NCBI RefSeq assembly: GCF_016793595.1
Contig: NZ_JAEULY010000004.1
Coordinates: forward strand, 992,001 to 1,056,000
Reading direction: 5' to 3'
From: Phreatobacter sp.
GTDB taxonomy: Bacteria > Pseudomonadota > Alphaproteobacteria > Rhizobiales > Phreatobacteraceae
Length of the DNA stretch: 64,000 nucleotides
Shown here: one piece after another, positions 56,871-64,000 of the stretch
How the letters are laid out: every line of letters starts with the position of its first letter
Numbering within the stretch: position 1 is the first letter of the stretch
Made by a program: the position numbers and the translations under genes
The notes under the pieces: model-generated
Database searches by the model: none
What the model was told of the DNA's origin: nothing
What the model saw: the letters and a program-made list of their open reading frames with translations, nothing else

Positions 56871-57794
56871 ATGGGCAGCGCGGCAGGGATCGGCGCCGGG
56901 ATCATTGGCGTGGATTGGGGCACGACCTCGTTTCGCGCCGCATTGATGGACGGGACCGGCGCGATCCTCGACCGGATCACCGGCAAGCAGGGCCTGCTCG
57001 GCGTCGAGAACCGCGATTTCGAGGGCGTGCTGGAACGGGCGCTGGCCGGCTGGGACGCGGACAGGACGCTGTCCGTGGTCGCCTCCGGCATGGTGACGAG
57101 CCGCACGGGCTGGCTGGAAACGCCCTACCTGCCCTGCCCGGCCGGGCCGGCGGAACTGGCGGCGGCGCTCAGCCGGTTCGATACGAAGGGCGGACGGCGC
57201 ATCGCCTTCGTCACCGGCATGAGCTTCCGCCACGCGGACGGCGCGCCCGACGTGATGCGCGGCGAGGAAACGCAGATCGCCGGTCTCGGCATTGCCGGCG
57301 AGCGGCTCGCGGTCATGCCCGGAACCCATTCGAAATGGGTGAGTGTGTCGGGTGGGCGCATCATCGGCTTCAGGACCGCGATGACCGGAGATGTCTTCGC
57401 AGCGGTCAAGGACCATACGGTGCTGAAACTGACGACGGCGGAATCGACGGGCTCCACGGAAGCCTTCGCGGCTGGCGTGCGAACAGGCGCGGCGGATGAC
57501 GGGGCGGGCCTGCTTGGCAAGCTGTTCCGGCAGCGGGCCGGCTCGCTGCTCGGAGACTTCCCGGCCAACGAGACGGCGGAGCGGCTGTCCGGCCTCCTCA
57601 TCGGCGCGGAGATCGCCGAGGCGCGGTCGTTTGCTCCCGGTGTCGGCGGCCCCGTGCTGATCGTTGGCGGTGAGGAACTCGCGGCGCGCTATCGGGCGGC
57701 GTTCGAGGCGCTCGGGATGGCGAGCGAGGTGGCGGCGCCGGACGCGGCCTTTGCCGGGCAGTTCAGGATCGCAAAGGCGGCGGGACTGGTGTGA
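56871..57794 (+). CDS. 2-dehydro-3-deoxygalactonokinase (DgoK-like)
   Basis: A 307-residue kinase of the DgoK family: [15 protein letters not shown] (phosphate loop), [14 protein letters not shown] and MPGTHSKWV. DgoK phosphorylates KDGal in galactonate catabolism, but no dgoA, dgoD or transporter is adjacent, so the substrate may differ. ATG 56871 follows GGGGGAC. It converges with arfB with a 3-base gap. Confidence 0.88.
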   Translation: MGSAAGIGAGIIGVDWGTTSFRAALMDGTGAILDRITGKQGLLGVENRDFEGVLERALAGWDADRTLSVVASGMVTSRTGWLETPYLPCPAGPAELAAALSRFDTKGGRRIAFVTGMSFRHADGAPDVMRGEETQIAGLGIAGERLAVMPGTHSKWVSVSGGRIIGFRTAMTGDVFAAVKDHTVLKLTTAESTGSTEAFAAGVRTGAADDGAGLLGKLFRQRAGSLLGDFPANETAERLSGLLIGAEIAEARSFAPGVGGPVLIVGGEELAARYRAAFEALGMASEVAAPDAAFAGQFRIAKAAGLV

Positions 57795-57797
57795 GGC

Positions 57798-58217
57798 CTA
57801 ATCCATTCCCGGCTTGCCCTGCCGCATCTTCTTGACGCCGGAGCGCTTCTGCTTGCCCTCCAGCCGCCGCTCCTTCGAGGCTCGCGTCGGCCTGGTCGCG
57901 ATGCGGCGCTTCGGCCGGACGGCAGCCTTGGCGACCATCTCGACGAGCCGCGCCAGCGCATCCTCGCGATTCATGTCCTGCGAGCGGAAGCGGTCGGCCT
58001 GGATGACGATGACGCCGTCCTTGGTCAGCCTCGATCCGGCGAGCGGCACGAGCCGCGCCTTGACGTCGGGCGGCAGGGCGGAGCCCGCAAGGTCGAAGCG
58101 CAGCTCGCAGGCTGTCGCGACCTTGTTGACGTTCTGGCCGCCGGGCCCGGAGGACCGGACGAAATTGTAGGCGATGTCGTCCGGGTTCAGGTCGAGGAAG
58201 GGCGTCACGGCAATCAT
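57798..58217 (-). CDS. arfB: Alternative ribosome-rescue factor/peptidyl-tRNA hydrolase ArfB
   Basis: A 139-residue protein with the class-I release-factor GGQ motif SSGPGGQNVNKV and a long basic C-terminal tail (RPKRRIATRPTR..RRLEGKQKRSG) that enters the empty mRNA channel. It frees stalled ribosomes. Start at ATG 58217 (MIAVTPFLDL). It lies 35 bases downstream of the DapA-like gene on the same strand. Confidence 0.93.
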   Translation of the reverse strand: MIAVTPFLDLNPDDIAYNFVRSSGPGGQNVNKVATACELRFDLAGSALPPDVKARLVPLAGSRLTKDGVIVIQADRFRSQDMNREDALARLVEMVAKAAVRPKRRIATRPTRASKERRLEGKQKRSGVKKMRQGKPGMD

Positions 58218-58252
58218 GGCGCCCTCCCCCGTTCGTTTTGCGCGGTAAAGCC

Positions 58253-59200
58253 TTACGCGGCCTTGGCGCGGGCGTCGAGCTTCGACAGGCGGTCGAACAG
58301 ATAGTCGACCTCGGCACGCGCCTTGGCGGAGAGCGGCGCGCCCGGCTTGCGCTGGGCTTCCGAGGCGATGACGCCGCGCTTCTTGAGGAGGTACTTGCGC
58401 ACAGCGAGGCCCGCGCCCGGCTGCTGCTCGTAGCGGATCATCGGCAGATGGGCGTCGAACAGGTCGTGGGCCTGATCGCGCTTGCCGGCCTTCTGGAGCT
58501 TCACGACATCGACCAGCATGTCGGGGAAGGCGTAGCCGGTCATGGCGCCGTCGGCGCCGCGCTCGCATTCGAAGTCGAGGAACAGGCCGCCATTGCCGCA
58601 GAGGATCGAAACGTGGCGCTGCGAGCCGTCGGCCTCGAAGCCGCGCAGCGTCGAGATCTTCTCGAGACCCGGCCAGTCCTCATGCTTGAGCATGACGCAG
58701 GAGGGCAGTTCCTGAATGATCGAGCGGATGACCTTCGGGCTCATCTGCACGGAGAAGGTCAGCGGGAAATCCTGGATGCAGAAGGGGATGTCGTCGCCGA
58801 TCGCGTCCACCGCCTGCTTGTAATAGGTGAGGATCTGGTCGTCGGTGCGCAGCGTGTTGGGCGGCGCGATCATGACGCCGGCGGCGCCGGCGTCCATCAC
58901 CGTGCGCGCGAGCGACTTCATGGCCGCGAAGCCCGGCGCGGAGACGCCGACAATGACCGGCATGGACGGGCCGGCGCGCTTGATGATCTGCTTCGAGATC
59001 CCGACCGATTCCTCACCGGAGAGCTTCGGCGCCTCGCCCATGACGCCGAGAATGGTCATGCCGTCGCAGCCGCAGGCGCGATAGAAATCGACCATCGAGT
59101 CCGTCGATTTCTCGTCGATCCGCCCGTCCTCGTGGAACGGCGTCGCCGCGATCACATAGACGCCGCTCGCGATGGAAAGGTCGATGCCGTTGGCCTTCAT
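58253..59200 (-). CDS. DapA-superfamily lyase/aldolase, atypical active site
   Basis: A 315-residue TIM-barrel protein of the DHDPS/NAL group, starting at ATG 59200 with GGAAG ahead. The Schiff-base Lys is in CVMLKHEDWPG. The DHDPS Thr pair (GTTGE) reads GVMGE, and the YNxP Tyr region reads CIQDFP, so it is not a true DHDPS. It likely cleaves or dehydrates a 2-oxo acid. It is leftward next to the LysR gene facing the carbamoylase transporter cluster; I infer a shared catabolic role. Confidence 0.85.
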   Translation of the reverse strand: MKANGIDLSIASGVYVIAATPFHEDGRIDEKSTDSMVDFYRACGCDGMTILGVMGEAPKLSGEESVGISKQIIKRAGPSMPVIVGVSAPGFAAMKSLARTVMDAGAAGVMIAPPNTLRTDDQILTYYKQAVDAIGDDIPFCIQDFPLTFSVQMSPKVIRSIIQELPSCVMLKHEDWPGLEKISTLRGFEADGSQRHVSILCGNGGLFLDFECERGADGAMTGYAFPDMLVDVVKLQKAGKRDQAHDLFDAHLPMIRYEQQPGAGLAVRKYLLKKRGVIASEAQRKPGAPLSAKARAEVDYLFDRLSKLDARAKAA

Positions 59201-59303
59201 GGCTGCTTCCTCGGATGGGTGGGCAATTTTCGCGCTGCGGATCGCATGAACGGAGGCCGGGGTCAAAGGCCGCCGCCGCAGGGCTGGCCTGATGCGGGAT
59301 GCA

Positions 59304-60206
59304 TCAGGGCTTGTAGGAATGCTCGGCGCGAGCGGCCTCCGCCTGCACCTCCTTCAGGAAGGCGCGCACGACGCGCTTCATCGGCTGATGCCGTGCGGTG
59401 AGGGCGAAGGCCTCGATGGGCACGCGCGGCGACAAGGGCCGCGCGGCGAGCTGGTAACGGCCGCCGACGACGGCGAAGGAATCGACCACGGCGATGCCGA
59501 CGCCGCTCTCGGCGAGCAGGCAGGCCGTGGAACTGTAGCGCGTCTCGATCATCGTCCGCTCCTGCAGGGCGGGCGTCCAGAAGCCCTGGTGGAGCGCCAC
59601 ACCGAGCGGCGTGCCCGGCTCGAAACCGATCAGCGGATAGTCGGCAAGGTTGCGGGCGGAGACTTCCGAGCGGTCGGCCAGCGGATGGTCGGGCGGACAG
59701 ACGCAGACCATCTGCCCCGACGAGATCGGGCTCGCCTCGGTGCCGGCGCGCTGCTGCGGCGCAAGCGAGAAACCGACATCGGCAAAGCCGGTCTCGACGC
59801 CTTCGACGACGCCCGGCGTGCGACGCACGTCGAAGAAAACGTGCATGTCCGGCCGGTTGCCGAGGAAAGCCTTCAGCGCACGCGGCACGAGGGCATTGGC
59901 CAGAGCCGGGGTGGACAGGACGCGCAGGCTGCCGGTCCGCGTGTCGCGCAGATCCTTCAGCTTCTGCGAGAAGGCCCGGTAGAGCGAGAAGATCGGCTCG
60001 GAACCGCGCATCACCTCGCGTGCCTCGTCGGTCGGCACGAGGCGATTGCCGACGCGGTCGAACAGCGGCACGCCGAGCTGGGCCTCGATCTGCCGGATCG
60101 CATTGGAAACGGCGGGCTGGGAGATCGCCAGCGCCTCCGCCGCGCCGACCGTGGTCTGGCAGCGGATCACCTCCCGGAAAATTTCCAGCTGTCGCAGATT
60201 CAGCAT
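59304..60206 (-). CDS. LysR-type transcriptional regulator
   Basis: A 300-residue LTTR: N-terminal winged HTH (MLNLRQLEIFREVIRC, then AAEALAISQPAVSNAIRQIE) and a C-terminal periplasmic-binding-like effector domain (about 90-295). It is divergent from the ABC transporter cluster, and the perfect palindrome at 60236-60256 lies in the shared 157-base gap, 30 bases before its own start. It therefore likely controls both itself and the transporter. A CCTGATGC/GCATCAGG hairpin overlaps its stop codon. Confidence 0.93.
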   Translation of the reverse strand: MLNLRQLEIFREVIRCQTTVGAAEALAISQPAVSNAIRQIEAQLGVPLFDRVGNRLVPTDEAREVMRGSEPIFSLYRAFSQKLKDLRDTRTGSLRVLSTPALANALVPRALKAFLGNRPDMHVFFDVRRTPGVVEGVETGFADVGFSLAPQQRAGTEASPISSGQMVCVCPPDHPLADRSEVSARNLADYPLIGFEPGTPLGVALHQGFWTPALQERTMIETRYSSTACLLAESGVGIAVVDSFAVVGGRYQLAARPLSPRVPIEAFALTARHQPMKRVVRAFLKEVQAEAARAEHSYKP

Positions 60207-60235
60207 GCGGCGTTCCTCGTGCCCGCGCGGCAGGC

Positions 60236-60256
60236 AATATAATCTCTAATTATATT
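60236..60256. promoter_or_regulatory. Palindromic operator in the LysR/ABC divergent gap
   Basis: AATATAAT-N5-ATTATATT is perfectly symmetric and fits the LTTR T-N11-A rule (T60240, A60252). TATAAT -10-like hexamers lie within it on both strands (60238-60243 plus; 60254-60249 minus). It is an AT-rich island in very GC-rich DNA, 30 bases from the LysR start and 107 bases from the transporter start. Binding is inferred. Confidence 0.75.
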
Positions 60257-60363
60257 CGACCGTCCATTTTTCATTGTCGCTGATATTGAGGCCTCTCCCC
60301 ACCCGTGATTTCGTTGCGGCTTCCGCCGACAGAGCGGTGTTACCGGACAGAGGGGTTCGTCAC

Positions 60364-61197
60364 ATGATCCGCCACCTGATCGCCGCCGCAGGCCTCGCGG
60401 CCCTCATGGCCGCGCCCGCCCATGCTCAGGCGCCGATGCGCACCGCCGTCGACGGCACCTTCGCGCCGCACGCCTTTCCGAACCTTGCCGGCGGCGGCGT
60501 GCAGGGCTTCAACATCGACCTCGCCCGCGAGATCGCCAAGCGCCTGAACCGGCCGATCGAGATCACCGCGACGCAGTTCTCGGGGATCATTCCGGGTCTC
60601 AATGCCGGCACCTACGACTTCGTCGCCGCCCCCGTCACCGCCACCAAGGAGCGCGCCGAGAGCATGCTCTTCACCGAGGGCTATCTCGACACCGACTTCC
60701 GCCTCGTCACCCGCCGCGGCGACGCGCCGATCACCGACCTCGCCTCGCTGCGCGGCAAGACGGTCTCGGTCAATCGCGGCTCGGCCTACGAGATCTGGGC
60801 GAAGTCGATGGAAGCGACCGTCGGCTGGACCGTCGAGGCCTTCGGCACGCAGACCGACGCCGTTCAGGCGGTGATCGCCGGGCGCGCCGTCGCCAATGTC
60901 ACGGCCGAGACGGTCGCGGCCTTCGCGGTGAAGAACAACCCGCAGATCAAGCTCGACTACCTGCACAAGACCGGCCTCGTCTGGGCCATTCCGGTCCGCA
61001 ACGGCGACACGGCAATGCGCGACTCCATCGAGAACGCCATCGAGTGCATGAAGAAGGACGGCACGATGGCGACGATCTTCGAGCGCTGGTTTGGCATCAA
61101 GCCGCGCCCGGACTCGGCCGCCGCGACCATCTTCCCGGGCTCCGGCATTCCCGGCATGGCCGGCTATGTCGCCACCCCGCGCGAACCGCGCTGCTGA
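60364..61197 (+). CDS. Polar amino acid-type ABC transporter substrate-binding protein
   Basis: A 277-residue family-3 solute-binding protein with a signal peptide (cleavage near AHAQAP) and the SBP_bac_3 pattern: VQGFNIDLAREIAKRLNRP in pieces, YDFVAAPVTATKERAE, LRGKTVSVNRGSAYE and the final FERWFGIKP. It captures a polar, amino acid-like ligand in the periplasm. It is the first of four transporter genes followed by a carbamoylase, suggesting N-carbamoyl amino acids or hydantoins as ligand (inference). Its TGA overlaps the next ATG. Confidence 0.93.
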   Translation: MIRHLIAAAGLAALMAAPAHAQAPMRTAVDGTFAPHAFPNLAGGGVQGFNIDLAREIAKRLNRPIEITATQFSGIIPGLNAGTYDFVAAPVTATKERAESMLFTEGYLDTDFRLVTRRGDAPITDLASLRGKTVSVNRGSAYEIWAKSMEATVGWTVEAFGTQTDAVQAVIAGRAVANVTAETVAAFAVKNNPQIKLDYLHKTGLVWAIPVRNGDTAMRDSIENAIECMKKDGTMATIFERWFGIKPRPDSAAATIFPGSGIPGMAGYVATPREPRC

Positions 61198-61931
61198 TGT
61201 CCTCCCTGCTTGAGGTCCGGGGCCTGAGAAAGAGCTTCGGCGGCACCGAAATCCTGCGCGGCATCGACTTCTCCGTCGCCGCGCAGGAGCTGGTCTTCGT
61301 CATCGGGCCTTCGGGCTCGGGCAAGTCCACCATGCTGCGCTGCTGCAACCGGCTGGAGGAGCCGACGGCCGGCCACGTCCTCGTCGACGGGGTCGACCTG
61401 ATGGCGCCCTCCACCGACATCAACGCGATGCGGCGGCAGATCGGCATGGTGTTCCAGGCCTTCAACCTCTACCCGCACATGACCGCGCTCGGGAACGTGA
61501 CGCTGGCGCTGCGCAAGGTGCTGGGCAAGCCGCGCGAGGAGGCCGAGGCCGTCGCGCTCGCCGCGCTCGACCGCGTGGGCCTCAAGGAGAAGGCCGGCAA
61601 CTACCCCTCCGAACTCTCCGGCGGCCAGCAGCAGCGCGTCGCCATCGCGCGAGCGCTGTCGCTCGAGCCGAAGATCATGCTGTTCGACGAGCCGACCTCG
61701 GCGCTCGATCCGGAGCTGGTCGGCGCCGTGCTCGGCGTCATGCGCGACCTGAAGGCGGCGGGGATGACCATGGTCGTGGTCAGCCACGAGATGCGCTTCG
61801 CGCGCGACGCGGCCGACCGCATCGTGTTCATGGCGGACGGGCAGATCGTCGAGCAGGGCACGCCGGCCGAGGTGTTCGGCAATCCGCAGCACCCGCGGGC
61901 GCGCGAGTTCGTGGCGGAGCTGTCGCGGTGA
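61197..61931 (+). CDS. ABC transporter ATPase, polar amino acid type
   Basis: A 244-residue ATPase of the GlnQ/HisP group: GPSGSGKST, Q-loop GMVFQAFNLYPHMTAL, signature ELSGGQQQRVAIARAL, FDEPTSALDPE and VSHEM. ATG 61197 overlaps the binding-protein stop (TGATG). Its own stop overlaps the GTG of the first permease (GTGA), so all are tightly coupled. Confidence 0.96.
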   Translation: MSSLLEVRGLRKSFGGTEILRGIDFSVAAQELVFVIGPSGSGKSTMLRCCNRLEEPTAGHVLVDGVDLMAPSTDINAMRRQIGMVFQAFNLYPHMTALGNVTLALRKVLGKPREEAEAVALAALDRVGLKEKAGNYPSELSGGQQQRVAIARALSLEPKIMLFDEPTSALDPELVGAVLGVMRDLKAAGMTMVVVSHEMRFARDAADRIVFMADGQIVEQGTPAEVFGNPQHPRAREFVAELSR

Positions 61932-62611
61932 CCGGGCTCGACCGTTTCCGCGACGCCTTCCTCAAGCCGGAACTGATCGAACGCTACCTGCCGGACATCC
62001 TGTCGGGCATCGCGGTGACGTTGCAGATCGCGGTTGCCGTGGTCATCACCGGCCTTGCTCTCGGCCTCGTGCTGGCGATCGTGCGCAGCTACGGCTACCG
62101 GCTCGCCAACGCGCCGATCATCGTCTTCGTCGACGTGTTCCGGGCACTGCCGCCGCTGGTCGTCATCCTCATCGTCTATTTCGGCCTGCCCAATCTCGGC
62201 GTGAACATTCCGAGCTTCGCGGTGCTGTGGCTGGTCCTGTCGCTGGTGCTGGCGGCCTTCGCCGAGGAAATCTTCTGGTCGGGCCTCATCTCGGTGCGCC
62301 GGGGGCAGTGGGACGCGGCGCGCTCCACCGGCCTCTCGCACTGGCAGGCGCTGACCTCCGTGGTGCTGCCGCAGGCGATCCGCATCTGCGTGCCGCCGCT
62401 GACCAACCGCACCATCGCCGTGACCAAGAACACCGCGCTCGGCACGGTGATCGGCGTCGGCGAGATCATGAACCAGGGCACCTCGGCCATGTCGCTGTCG
62501 GGCAATGCGACGCCCCTCATGATGGCCGCCATCGCCTATATCGCGATCTTCGTGCCGGTGGTCGCGCTCGGCTCGTGGATCGAGCGGCGCTTCGCCTGGA
62601 AGAAGGCGTGA
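61928..62611 (+). CDS. ABC transporter permease (HisM/GlnP type), GTG start
   Basis: A 227-residue permease with five transmembrane helices and the EAA-type loop SVRRGQWDAARSTGLSHWQAL. It begins with GTG 61928, overlapping the ATPase stop. It forms the channel as a heterodimer with the next gene product. In this family the same loop couples to the ATPase. Confidence 0.94.
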   Translation: MTGLDRFRDAFLKPELIERYLPDILSGIAVTLQIAVAVVITGLALGLVLAIVRSYGYRLANAPIIVFVDVFRALPPLVVILIVYFGLPNLGVNIPSFAVLWLVLSLVLAAFAEEIFWSGLISVRRGQWDAARSTGLSHWQALTSVVLPQAIRICVPPLTNRTIAVTKNTALGTVIGVGEIMNQGTSAMSLSGNATPLMMAAIAYIAIFVPVVALGSWIERRFAWKKA

Positions 62612-62615
62612 CGCC

Positions 62616-63281
62616 ATGGACATCTTCCTGTTCCAGTTCTTCAACCTCGACATCATGCGGCAGGCGCTGCCGCTGATCCTCGACGGCGCGAGGATGACGC
62701 TGCTGCTGTGCCTCGCGGTCATCCCACTCGGGCTCGTGGGCGGCCTGATGGTGGCGACCGGCTCGATCTCGACCTCGCGCATCACCCGCATCCTGACCAA
62801 GGGCTATGTCGATTTCTTCCGCGCCGTGCCACCGCTGGTGCTGCTGCTGGTGATCTATTCCGGCCTGCCCTTCGCGGGTATCCGGCTGTCGCCGTTCATG
62901 GCGGTGTGCATCGCCTTCTTTCTCAACGCGTCGAGCTTCTACGGCGAGATCTTCCGGGCCGGCGTCGAGTCGGTCGGCAAGGGGCAGTGGGAGGCGGCGC
63001 GTTCGACCGGCCTCACCTGGATGCAGACCTATCAGAGCGTGGTGCTGCCGCAGGCCAGCCGCAACGTGCTTCCGGACCTCGTGTCGAACACGGTCGAGGT
63101 GATCAAGCTGACCTCCATCGCCTCCGTCGTCTCGTTCACGGAACTGCTCTACGCGGCCGACATGGCGCGCTCGGTGACCTACAACACCTCGCCCATCGTG
63201 CTGGCCGCCATCCTCTACCTCGCCGTTCTCTGGCCCGTCGTCCGGCTCGTCAGCCGGCTGGAGCACAGGCTCGGTCACTGA
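62616..63281 (+). CDS. ABC transporter permease (HisQ/GlnP type)
   Basis: A 221-residue permease, 4 bases after its partner, with the EAA loop SVGKGQWEAARSTGLTWMQ and five helices. Its sequence is clearly related to the preceding permease, as expected for paired HisQ/HisM subunits. The carbamoylase gene starts 29 bases downstream. Confidence 0.94.
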   Translation: MDIFLFQFFNLDIMRQALPLILDGARMTLLLCLAVIPLGLVGGLMVATGSISTSRITRILTKGYVDFFRAVPPLVLLLVIYSGLPFAGIRLSPFMAVCIAFFLNASSFYGEIFRAGVESVGKGQWEAARSTGLTWMQTYQSVVLPQASRNVLPDLVSNTVEVIKLTSIASVVSFTELLYAADMARSVTYNTSPIVLAAILYLAVLWPVVRLVSRLEHRLGH

Positions 63282-63310
63282 CCCCCGATCTGCCCCGCAG
63301 GAGTGCCGCC

Positions 63311-64000
63311 ATGGCCCGCATCGTCACTGTCGCCGCCGCCCAGCTCGGCCCCATCCAGCAGGCCGAGGGCCGCCAGAGCGTCGTCGCCCGAATGATCGCG
63401 CTGATGGAGGAGGCGCATGCCCGAGGCGCCAACTTCATCGTCTATCCGGAACTCGCGCTGACCACCTTCTTCCCGCGCTGGTACGAAGAGGACCGGTCCA
63501 AGATGGACCACTGGTTCGAGGCGGCGATGCCGAGCCCGGCGACGCAGCCGCTGTTCGACAAGGCCAGAGCGTTCGGCATGGCGATGAGCTTCGGCTATGC
63601 GGAACTGACGCCGGAGGGCCGGCACTTCAACTCGTCGATCCTCGTCGATCGCAACGGCGCCATCGTCGGCAAGTACCGCAAGACCCACCTGCCCGGCCAT
63701 GTCGAATACGACACCGAGCGCAGCCACCAGCATCTGGAGAAGCGCTATTTCGAACCGGGCGACACCGGCTTCCCCGTGTGGAACTTCGAGGGCGGCCTGA
63801 TGGGCATGGCGATCTGCAACGACCGCCGCTGGCCGGAAACCTACCGCGTCATGGGCTTGCAGGGCGTCGAGATGGTCGTGCTCGGCTTCAACACGCCCTC
63901 GGTCAACTCGCAGCGCGGCGCGGAGGGCCTGGATGACCGGCTGTTCCATCATCGCCTGTCGTGCCAGGCCGGCGCCTACCAGAACGCCACCTGGGTCGTC
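63311..64000 (+). CDS. N-carbamoyl-D-amino acid hydrolase, 3' partial
   Basis: A nitrilase-superfamily enzyme; 230 residues are visible and the frame is open at the window end. The Glu-Lys-Cys triad is present: Glu47 (YPELAL), Lys124 (KYRKTHLPG) and Cys169 (AICNDRRWPE). ICNDRRWPETYRVMG is the D-carbamoylase hallmark, and FHHRLSCQAGAYQN follows as in Agrobacterium DCase. It cleaves N-carbamoyl-D-amino acids to D-amino acid, CO2 and ammonia, the last step of hydantoin use. It is the last visible gene of the transporter operon. Confidence 0.92.
   Translation, partial: MARIVTVAAAQLGPIQQAEGRQSVVARMIALMEEAHARGANFIVYPELALTTFFPRWYEEDRSKMDHWFEAAMPSPATQPLFDKARAFGMAMSFGYAELTPEGRHFNSSILVDRNGAIVGKYRKTHLPGHVEYDTERSHQHLEKRYFEPGDTGFPVWNFEGGLMGMAICNDRRWPETYRVMGLQGVEMVVLGFNTPSVNSQRGAEGLDDRLFHHRLSCQAGAYQNATWVV

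Overview
This 64 kb GC-rich window reads as an ordinary stretch of alphaproteobacterial chromosome, most likely Hyphomicrobiales (Rhizobiales). The evidence is the split ctaC-ctaD-ctaB-(CoxF-like)-ctaG-ctaE order, a CheZ/CheY pair of alphaproteobacterial type, an IalB-family gene, ubiA near rsmE and a YbdK-type ligase, short dispersed intergenic palindromes of rhizobial type, and a MutL with its own endonuclease motif. I saw no rRNA, tRNA, CRISPR array, IS element or prophage.

Layout. 0-8 kb: a solute-symporter/hybrid histidine kinase fusion (5' end outside the window), then a leftward set of a degenerate EAL protein, mutL and an HSL-type esterase. 8-20 kb: RidA, MaoC hydratase, ribF, a PaiB-like protein, ubiA, rsmE, a YbdK-like ligase, a LytTR regulator, xseA and purD. 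20-29 kb: a haloacetate dehalogenase with a full fluoroacetate-dehalogenase residue set, an NTF2-like protein altered by a 41-bp tandem duplication, cheY-cheZ, DUF983-SURF1, three tiny genes, and an active/inactive pair of M16 peptidases. 29-35 kb: the leftward aa3 cytochrome c oxidase operon. 35-46 kb: IalB, tldD, a chromosomal ccdAB module with a 12-bp inverted-repeat operator, a KefB/C antiporter, a MATE exporter, a DUF937-like protein, a Spy/CpxP-like protein, a sigma-54 activator lacking the phospho-acceptor Asp, and a META-domain protein.

45-57 kb: PhoD-like phosphatase, an SbmA/ABCD-type ABC exporter, YdjC deacetylase, GT2 and GtrA (lipid-linked sugar transfer), a thioesterase, an L,D-transpeptidase, formate-THF ligase and a DgoK-like kinase. 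57-64 kb: arfB, then a catabolic-looking cluster of a DapA-superfamily lyase and a LysR regulator (leftward) facing a polar amino acid-type ABC transporter and an N-carbamoyl-D-amino acid hydrolase (rightward, cut by the window end). The LysR/transporter gap carries a perfect AATATAAT-N5-ATTATATT palindrome.

The strongest leads are the tldD-ccdAB neighbourhood with its operator, the LysR-ABC-carbamoylase-DapA-like cluster with its operator, the residue-complete dehalogenase, the two signalling proteins that have lost catalytic or phospho-acceptor residues, and the unrecognised three-gene mini-operon at 25.7-26.4 kb. I found no clearly novel defence or biosynthetic system. Residue numbers were counted by hand, and family comparisons are from memory without database searches.
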